From Eurosta solidaginis (lineage: Eukaryota > Arthropoda > Insecta > Diptera > Tephritidae), in contig NC_090319.1 in assembly GCF_040869045.1 (NCBI RefSeq), forward strand, positions 14,402,314-14,466,313: 64,000 nt of DNA, read 5' to 3'. Below are positions 56,930-64,000 of this stretch, piece by piece (position 1 is the first letter of the stretch; each line of letters opens with the position of its first letter). A program made the translations under genes and the position numbers. The notes beneath the pieces were generated by a model. That model was not told where the DNA came from and did not search any database. It was given only the letters and a program-made list of their open reading frames with translations.

Positions 56930-57500
56930 TACAGCAGCGAGCAGAAAAATAGCAGTGGCAATTTTTTTAAAATTTCATTAATTAAATTGTTTTTCTTTCA
57001 TTTGACATATTTTCAGAATTTTTTAATTGAAATAAATATTTAAAAAAAAAAATAGAAAAATTCGAAAATTCGAGAAAATTGCACAAAAGTTTTGAACTTC
57101 TTGTTATATTTTTATTTTCGATATTTTAGTAACAAACTGAATTTTGTACCTAAAACTATGCAAATTAATTTCAAATCCATTTTTGAAAACGCTCGAAAAA
57201 TCTAAAAAATTTTAAGAATTTCTCTGAACTTTTTTTTGAGTATGCAGTATCGAAGAAAGCTCGAAAAAAATTTACGATAGCTTTGAAGTTGTTATTTTTA
57301 ATATCTCTGAATATTTTAGAGTATGCAATCTTAAACAAATCCCAACATCAATTTCGAAAAATTTGAACTTCACATTTTGAATTTTTTTGAGTATGCGATC
57401 TTAAACAAAATCTCAGAACCATTTAAAAAAAGAATCTAAGGTTCGAGAAAATTTTACGAAAATTTCGAACTTGTATTTTTCGTTCTCTGAATTTTTTTAT
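56930..57500. repeat. Degenerate array near a Tc1-like end phrase
   Basis: It begins AGCGAGCAGAAAAATAGCAG, which recurs at 60735-60755 as GCGAACAGAAAAATAGCAGT. After that, units with GAGTATGCAATCTTAAACAAA, CTCGAAAAA and TTTGAACTT recur roughly every 80-95 bp. The opening phrase resembles Tc1-like transposon ends, but no matching right end or transposase is seen. Confidence 0.45.
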
Positions 57501-59100
57501 CACTCAGTCCTGTAGCCCAATGAACTGTAGTCTAACAAAATGCAAGTTTTAGCTCACTCACAATTTGCATTGCTTTATCAAATTTTTTTTCCGAAAATTA
57601 TTGAAGGTGTTTCTTCCATATAAAAAAATTTAATCACACTTCTGTGGAGAAATTATTAAAAACCCTTAAAAAGAAACCAGTCAAATATCAACGCGATTTC
57701 GTACCTTGTTAGACTAAAATTGATGGAAGAAAAAACTATACTCAAAAAAATTCAAAGAACTGCAAATAAAAAATTCGAAATATTTGTAAAATTTTCTCAA
57801 ATTTTTAAGTATTTCGAAAACGGGTTCATATGATTTGCATAGTTTCGGTTACGAAATGCATAGAAGTTTTATCTTCGCTGTTTTAGTTTTTTCATGGCTC
57901 TTTTTCAAACAAGAAGCATACTTTAAGGGGCAAAATGTGGTTTTAAGAACATAACATTGTGAGACCGATTTTAAAGCTCGTAAAGGCATTATAAGATAAT
58001 ACAGAGCTTCTCAAAACCAAAACAGTGACAAACCATATTTAAAAATCGGGCGTCAAAGAAACAAATGTTAAAAAAATTCAAATTGAAAGGCTGTCTTTTT
58101 TTACTTTCACCCACTAGACTGTAACAATTTTAAAAATTCAAATCTTATTATTTTGGGCTTGCCAAGCGCTTTTATTTCATTCGAATATCCTTTTCAGCTT
58201 TGAATCATAGTTTTTTTCTGCTAATCCAGTTGCAGCCCCCAAAATTATGCTTCCCGTTGCAATAAACTATGGAAACACGACTACGTGAAAACGGTTGCAG
58301 ACCTTACAAGGACCTTAAAAAAGTTATAGAACTTTGTGACGTCGACTTATTAAATTTAATTATAACCAAGTTACAATAAAAACAATTTCGGCCGCAATTG
58401 GAATGAAAAAAATCAAATTGTGCCCGGAGATCCTCTTAAAATAAACTTCAAATATAATTGCCGTCTTTTTCAACTTTTTTTGATTTATTTTTTGTATGCT
58501 CTTGTATATGGCAATCTGCTGGTTTTCGCGATTCTCCTACGGTGGCACCCAAAACTAAGAGGACGGGTTTGAAGTTATCTCCAACTGAGCGCTATCGTTA
58601 GTTGCTGGTTAAATAGATGGGCGCGGGGTGGGCAGCGAAGTTGCCATAAGTCGGCATGCAGTCCATGACTTAACCGAATAGCGTGGGGAGAGATTAACTA
58701 AAAGAGGCAGATCCTATAGTCTCACCAAACATGTTAGGTTAGGTAAGGACATAGCGGTTGCCTCACAGTGAAGCAGAGGGGCACACTTATGCCAGCTGAT
58801 GGTTGGTCAATAAGAAGACTTGAAGCCTTTCCTTATTTTAATTTATGGGATATACGCAACTTTTGTTTTTAGGTAATAGAGGGCAGTGTACTGGTATTAT
58901 TGGACCGCTTAATGTTTTAGTAGAATTGCCATATCTATATTTTGGGATTAATTTTGCTCAGAAAATTTATTATTTTTTATTAACTTGTATATATCTTATT
59001 TTATATATGTATGCGAAAAAATATAAATGCGCACTTTATGTAGCCAATCACACATAAATTTTCACTTAACTCTATTCTTCCGCTTCATATTTATTTCCAG
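57501..59100. other. Non-coding; weak repeat tail and splice acceptor at the end
   Basis: 58720-58800 contains GTTAGGTTAGGTAAGG and a phrase typical of LINE tails. The sequence ends in a long pyrimidine tract and TTTCCAG (59094-59100), a good splice acceptor. No gene otherwise. Confidence 0.35.
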
Positions 59101-59586
59101 TGAACACATTGAGCTTCAGGAACTGTGGAAAATTAACAACAAATAAAAAAGAATGATGCAACAAAGTGAAACGAACTATGCTGTTACCAAATCTAAAAAA
59201 ATGCGAATTATCACAAAAGAAATAGTGAGACGCCAGCGTGCAAAGTGAGTTAAGGAGTTAGCCAAGTCAGTGGAGGGACTCAGCCAAGTACTATCCACGA
59301 GTATTTAGCTACAGAGACATTTTAGTAGTGACTCTGTCAGTTTGTGTGTGTGAAAGTCATCATTCAGCAAATCGGAAGACTCAGTCAAAATAATAGTCAG
59401 CCAACACGTCAGTACGCTGCTGCATTGGTATTTGTGCATGAGTGATGTAACGTTTGGTGCGTGCACTTAACCATAAACGCTGCCACTTCCTGAACATTAG
59501 GCTCTTCAAATACTACAAGAACGAGTTAGAAGAACACAGCAATTCTCCATAGTGTAGCCAAAAGTTGTCTAAACGCGCACAAGGCA
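59101..59586 (+). other. Putative 5' untranslated part of the dipeptidase exon
   Basis: A pyrimidine-rich TTTATTTCCAG immediately before 59101 suggests an exon start. Alternatively transcription may begin inside, for example at the TCAGT initiator-like site at 59337-59341. The stretch contains repeated GTCAGT/CAGCCAAG wording, several short upstream ATGs, and no long frame. It leads directly into the coding start at 59587. Confidence 0.4.
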
Positions 59587-59765
59587 ATGAACTTAGTGAA
59601 GCAGTTACTTGACGGCTGTTACGTTTTATGTGGCTTCAGTTTCTTGATTTTTCTATATTTACCACTCATGCTGGCTATGCCGGAACAGACGCGTCTAGCG
59701 AATGATTTCGATTACCGTTTACAAAGAGCGAAATATGTGTTGCGCCAGTCACCGCTCATTGATGG
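59587..59765 (+). CDS. Membrane dipeptidase (peptidase family M19), first coding exon
   Basis: The ATG at 59587 (context GGCAATGA) opens MNLVKQLLDGCYVLCGFSFL, continues with a hydrophobic run of about 20 residues (a signal peptide or anchor), and ends with YRLQRAKYVLRQSPLIDG. In M19 renal-type dipeptidases the words RA..VL...PLIDG are followed at once by HNDLPW, which contains the first zinc ligands. Here the exon stops after GATGG at 59765 with the donor GTAAGT, so the glycine codon is split (phase 2) and the zinc-binding part must lie in the next exon, outside the window. These zinc enzymes are usually membrane-anchored and cut dipeptides at the cell surface. Fly genomes carry such genes. 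The identification rests on about 20 residues plus the splice site. Confidence 0.85.
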
Positions 59766-59958
59766 GTAAGTTGTGGTCGTCAGAGATATTAATAATTTTT
59801 TTGTATGTGAGAGCATCCAATATGTTGGCATAGCGATATAATGTATGTATTCCTTTTAACCATATACCCAGCTGTGGGTTTTGTATGAACGTCAATATTG
59901 TAAACCTAACTTATTCTAAAATGTGAAAAAACTATATTAAATATTTCTCATTTAATAG

Positions 59959-60375
59959 TTTTTGTTGTTGTTGTAGCGATAAGGTTGCTCCCCGAAGGCT
60001 TTGGGGAATATTATCGATGTGATGGTCCTTTGCCGGATACAGATCCGGTACGCTCCGGTAACACAGCACCATTAAGGTGCTAGCCCGACCATCTCGCGAA
60101 CGATTTATATGGCCACATTAAACCTTCAGGACATCCCTCCCTCCCCACCCCCAAGTTCTATGAGGAGCTTGGGGTCGCCAGAGCCTCGTCTGTTAGTGAA
60201 ACAGGATTCGCCGCGGATAGGTGAGGTTGACAATTGGGTTTGGAAAAGCTATATATTGCGTTGGCAATCTGAAGGGTTGTGCTACACAGCCCCTTGAATC
60301 TGGTATTTTAGTCCACTCTTACGACAGGCATACCTACCGCGGGTATATTCTGACCCCCTAACCCGCTGGGGGGGA
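59959..60375 (+). repeat. Dispersed 417-bp repeat, complete copy
   Basis: It runs from TTTTTGTTGTTGTTGTAGCG to CCCTAACCCGCTGGGGGGG and is flanked by TAATAG (59953-59958 and 60376-60381). Short hairpins include CCCCGAAGGCTTTGGGG. Relatives are at 37095-37350 (right half, minus strand) and 63268-63395 (left part). There are no clear polymerase III boxes and no coding capacity. It sits in the first intron of the dipeptidase gene. Confidence 0.82.
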
Positions 60376-60381
60376 TAATAG

Positions 60382-61179
60382 TCATGTTGGCATGTATCCT
60401 TTTTTTCCAAAAAATATAACAGGTGGCAACCTTGTCAAAATATCCTATGTATGAACATCAAAATAAAAGAGCTATGAATGTAGCATGTAACCTTCAAAAA
60501 ATCTTGCATCCAAATAACTCAAGTCATGTTCGAGCGGTAGTCGATCTATAAAGAAATATATATAATGAGAATAAGTGGTAACCCTTTGTAGGAAACCAGC
60601 CTAAAAATATGCCTCTTCTAAGATAACCATATTTTTATATATAGTTGTTTTCAAATAAGTGGCAGCTCTGCCAAAACATTCAGAGTAGCAACGCCGAAGT
60701 AAGAGAGTTTAACTGAAGTGTGTTATCTAAAGCGGCGAACAGAAAAATAGCAGTGTCAGTTTTCATTAAATTTCGTCAATTAAATTTTTAATTTACTCCT
60801 ATGAATTTGTAGCTGAAACTATGCAGTCTGAGAAACGTCTCGAAAAATTTCGAAAAGTCTAAGGATTTCAACGGAAATTTTGAACTTTTTAAAGGACATC
60901 CTCTGAATATTTTTAAATCGAATGCTTGCTCCCAAAAATTAAGAAGAAATCATACTCGCTCTCAATTCGCTGCTGTGTTTTAAAGCGAGCACGATGTTTT
61001 AGTTTTAGCCAAGGCAAATCACCAGGTGGTGACAAAGCGAATTCAACCAATTCGCCGTGCAGAAGAAGTCAAAAGAAAATTTTCATTGATTTCGCTTAAT
61101 CGACATATTGTGGTACAAGGCTTTGTAAGGAAAATAATCAAGAAGAAGCAATCAGCTATTTGGATAACAACACCTGGTA
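60382..61179. other. Intron DNA; array relative at 60735-60910
   Basis: 60735-60910 shares the AGCAGAAAAATAGCAGT start and following units with 56930-57500. The remainder has no supported feature. Confidence 0.4.
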
Positions 61180-61850
61180 TTGAATTCGCCTTGGTTTTAG
61201 CCAAATTTGACTAGAAAGAAAATTCGCTGCGTAATTTTAGGCACACTCTGGAGCGAATGAAACTTCGCTGCTGAAGTTTTTTCTGCTGTTATTTAGGTAA
61301 AGTTTTGGCCATAAAAAAGATGGCCACATATTGTATGGAGAGCTCTTGGACGAATAAAAATTTCCTGACGAATTTCGTTACAGTCGAATTTTGCTACCGA
61401 AGTTTAGGTAAATTTTTTAACAAATGAAAATTCATTTCGTATTTTTAGGCGAATTCTTGATCGAGTGAAATTTCCGTGATATATTTCACTACCCAATTTT
61501 AGATAGAAAATTTGGTGCCGTTTTTGGGAGCGAACTCTTGGGCGAATGAAATTTTTCAGACCGGATTTTAGGTAAATTTTTGGACAAATGAATATTTACT
61601 GCCATATTTTTAGGCGAATTTCTCTAGAATATTTCGTGAAATATTTCTCTGAGATTTTAGGTAGTACATTTGTTGCTATACTTTAGAGCAGAATTTTGAG
61701 CGAATGAACTTTTCTTGTTCGATTTTTCTACACGAATTTAGGTAAATTTTTAGACACATGAATAAAATTTCCGGCATGAATTTTTCTACCGAGTTTAGGT
61801 AACAAGTATTTCAGGGAATGTGAATTTTATGGCGAATTTTATTTACTTGA
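61180..61850. repeat. Degenerate TTTTAGGCGAAT minisatellite
   Basis: About eight to ten diverged units, each with an ATTTTAGG(T/C) phrase, AAATTTTTGGACAAATGAA and a GAATTT-C-TACCGA part, recur roughly every 60-90 bp inside the first intron of the dipeptidase gene. Confidence 0.7.
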
Positions 61851-61995
61851 TATCTTTTGGGTTATAGCATAATTTCTTGTAAGATAACTTTGTAACTTTG
61901 ATAGATATGAGTAGGTAGACCAATACATATCTTTCTTTTTAGTGTAGTGAAAATATTTTTCGGAACATGAATTACTCTAAAGTTAAATATATTTG

Positions 61996-62305
61996 TTAGG
62001 GTGGACCAAAACATTTCTTTTTATTTCCGTTTGGCTTTAAGAAAATATTGTTCAGGACAATCAAAAAGGTAGCCTGAAAAATGTTCAGTGTCTTAATGTA
62101 ACTTTTTAGATACAAATCGTACAAGCAAACTCATAGAAATTAACTTAAAAAAACTTTTTGTTGGACAGTTAAGGGTTGGAGTTTCGGTAAACTTTTAAAA
62201 ATATCTAAAAATTCTCCATATAACTTCTATGGAAAATATTCTTTCCGGCAGCAATATTTTCACTATACAAAAAGGGGACAAAAAACAATTTTTTTCCCAC
62301 CCTAA
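61996..62305. mobile_element. 310-bp MITE with TTAGGGTGG ends
   Basis: TTAGGGTGG at the left pairs with CCACCCTAA at the right. Similarity inside the ends is weak and no target duplication is clear. The interior is AT-rich and non-coding. The start resembles the TTAGG(C)CGGGTCG end of the MITE at 39574. Confidence 0.6.
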
Positions 62306-63267
62306 TAAGTACACTAAATTTTAAATTAATTCATGTTTACAAGTATTAGTGTTAAATAGCTAGCAGCTTATTATTTGCACACATACACTGATACATACAA
62401 GTTATGTATGTTCATTATCACTCTCACCATAAACTAATTACCTAACTCAAACTCCTCATTATGCACTCATTATGCACTCAATATGTACTCATAAGTACTC
62501 TCTATTTACTTCCAAAACATTTTATCTATTTGACCGAATGCTTAGCGGTCTCATTAAAGAGGCTATAAAGAGATCATAAGTAAAACTCTAAGTTAGTTAA
62601 TATTCATAGTTAGTATTCATCGTGCTATACCATCGTCTCATGGTCATTGTTGTGTTAATGTTCAAATGTGAAAAATATAAGTTTAAATAAAAGTTAAATA
62701 ATTAAAAAGTTATATAAGAAATATATAACAAAACCTTAAACCTTTTCTATTTATCGATTCGTTCGCGTGTATCCCTTTAAACCCCGTGAACGTATCTTAC
62801 ACATATACGATAACCCATACACACATAATTACACACATATATGCATATAAGTATAAAATATATATATGTATCATATACCACCAAATATTTGCATTACTTC
62901 GCTGTAATTAATGTTCGCATGTCAACCTAGCCAAAAACATTAATGAAGTAAATTTCTCATTCATTCCTTTACTGACACACACATACATTCATACGTACAA
63001 CCACATATGAGCTTATACCAAAACAGCGCATCCTTCATTTTCAACTCTTTCCTTTATTATGTTGCAGGCAGCTAGCTTTTTGCTTTGGCAGATATAGATT
63101 ACAAGTTATTACTTGGTAAGTCATACGTATTTTTAGTGGAAATCTTAACTGCAGCTTTGTTATTACCTCAAGGGAAATTTGTATGGGCCAGAGTTATGAA
63201 TAACTTTTGTCTTTTTGGATTTGGCGCCGAAAATACATATAAAAATAATTGCTAGATGATCTTCTTC
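62306..63267. other. Intron DNA, microsatellite-rich
   Basis: CACACATA-type repeats and a triplicated CTCATTATGCA(C)-like phrase near 62455-62490. No gene. Confidence 0.45.
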
Positions 63268-63395
63268 TTGTAGCGATAAAACATCCCCGAAGGTTTTGGG
63301 GAGTCCTGTGGGATGTGGGCTATAAATCCGATACGTTCCAGTAACAAACGCTGTTAAGGTTCTAGCTGGACCATCTCGGGAACCATCACTTCCTT
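63268..63395 (+). repeat. Dispersed repeat fragment, left part
   Basis: CTTGTAGCGATAAAACATCC, CCCCGAAGGTTTTGGGGAG and CTGGACCATCTCGGGAAC align with the left third of the copy at 59959-60375. It breaks off where the polypyrimidine tract begins. Confidence 0.75.
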
Positions 63396-64000
63396 CCCTC
63401 CGTCTTCTTTTTTCCTAAATTTTATAGTTTTACTTCTACTCTTACCCTAACTATTCGTCTTCTTTTACCTTCCGTCTCCCCATCCGCCTGCCTTTTCCAC
63501 GCTAGCCCACTTCTGCTCTTCGCCTCATCTCCTTGTTTTTCCTTTCTTCCATTTCCGCGATTTCTCCATTTATATAAATATGCAAATGCCTTCTTAATTT
63601 TCCACTTTTTTCTCCTTTCTCCCTTTAACACTTGTCCACCCATAACATTCCTGCTTCCTCGCCTTGCTTTCCGCCTTTCCTTTCCTCGATTTTCCTTTTC
63701 ATTTTCTATCTTCCTGCACCGCTTAATCAATTGCGCCATATCCCCCTATCATCCCTTTCTTTTAACTTTTGCTTAGGTCGATTCCTCTGGGCCTCCTTTA
63801 CCATTTTCCTTCTCTTAAAAATTGTTTCTCTTCCCGTTACTCGTCCTCTATGTCTCCAACGTTCTGCATTTTCCGCAATCCCCTCATTTCCGCCTTCTAA
63901 TTCCTTCTCTCTTTTCTATTCGTAATCAATCGTTACTTTCGTTTCACACATCCTTTCCTTTCTCCCCTTTCTTCATCTCTCCGTTTTCCGATCCCCTTCT
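63396..64000. repeat. Polypyrimidine tract
   Basis: The plus strand is strongly C/T-biased (CTTTCCTTTC-type wording) to the window end. It contains no clean short repeat unit. The frames across it on both strands are by-products. Confidence 0.8.

Noticed and set aside
1..64000. CRISPR arrays, bacterial operons, prophage or defence systems
   Set aside because: Nothing of this kind is present; introns, LTR elements and LINEs show this is animal nuclear DNA.

Overview
This window looks like accessory, transposon-dense DNA from a higher dipteran, most likely a true fruit fly (Tephritidae). The reasons are the AT-rich unique sequence with CAA, CATA and GTAT microsatellites, several dispersed repeats I associate with that group, Gypsy and LINE relics, and one recognisable host exon with insect-style splice signals. 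The species assignment is inference. Almost every long open frame belongs to a mobile element or is a by-product of simple sequence.

Left part (1-22 kb). A decayed pogo/Tigger-like (DDE_1) transposase lies in two pieces on the minus strand, followed by a foldback hairpin and a 979-bp CACTA-like non-autonomous element with a tRNA-like segment. The main object is an old Gypsy element (4737-15733) with LTRs, a tRNA-Leu-type primer site, a SAP-like/coiled-coil Gag that is partly tandemly duplicated, protease, reverse transcriptase/RNase H and integrase, all broken. It is split by a small element with inverted CCCCAAAATC arrays (9781-14015). That element in turn holds a very young, opposite-strand Gypsy relative (10012-13694) with two identical 593-bp LTRs. 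This relative keeps an intact 808-codon Gag-protease-integrase-tail frame but has lost the RT/RNase H/integrase core. A solo LTR of a related family follows (18903-19410). All three LTR insertions are flanked by ATAT. LINE remnants follow to 22 kb.

Middle part (22-45 kb). A second, AT-rich Gypsy of CsRn1-clade type (about 22162-27981) has a 604-bp piggyBac-type MITE inserted in its Gag zinc-knuckle codons. Beyond it lie a LINE reverse-transcriptase relic, a degenerate TATCGAT-rich array, and about 6 kb of mostly unique non-coding DNA. At 35227-35284 there is a sequence that can fold like the small hammerhead ribozyme variants known from Penelope-like elements, next to a cluster of GATTGCAA-like motifs. 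Another dispersed repeat, a LINE tail, a long-TIR MITE, and a second copy of the CACTA-like element follow. That second copy is interrupted by a 1.8-kb hAT-type element (8-bp target duplication) carrying a tRNA-derived SINE, and by a further 1.1-kb insertion.

Right part (45-64 kb). There are more degenerate arrays (46.3-47.1, 49.3-49.9, 57.0-57.5 and 61.2-61.8 kb), a 1-kb near-perfect palindrome (50476-51502), a subrepeat-bearing element with a terminal hairpin, a polypurine tract, and an opposite-strand LINE tail. The one convincing host gene begins at 59587: the signal-anchor first coding exon of a membrane dipeptidase (peptidase family M19) ending in a consensus splice donor. The rest of that gene lies beyond the window, so its first intron exceeds 4.2 kb and carries several repeats.
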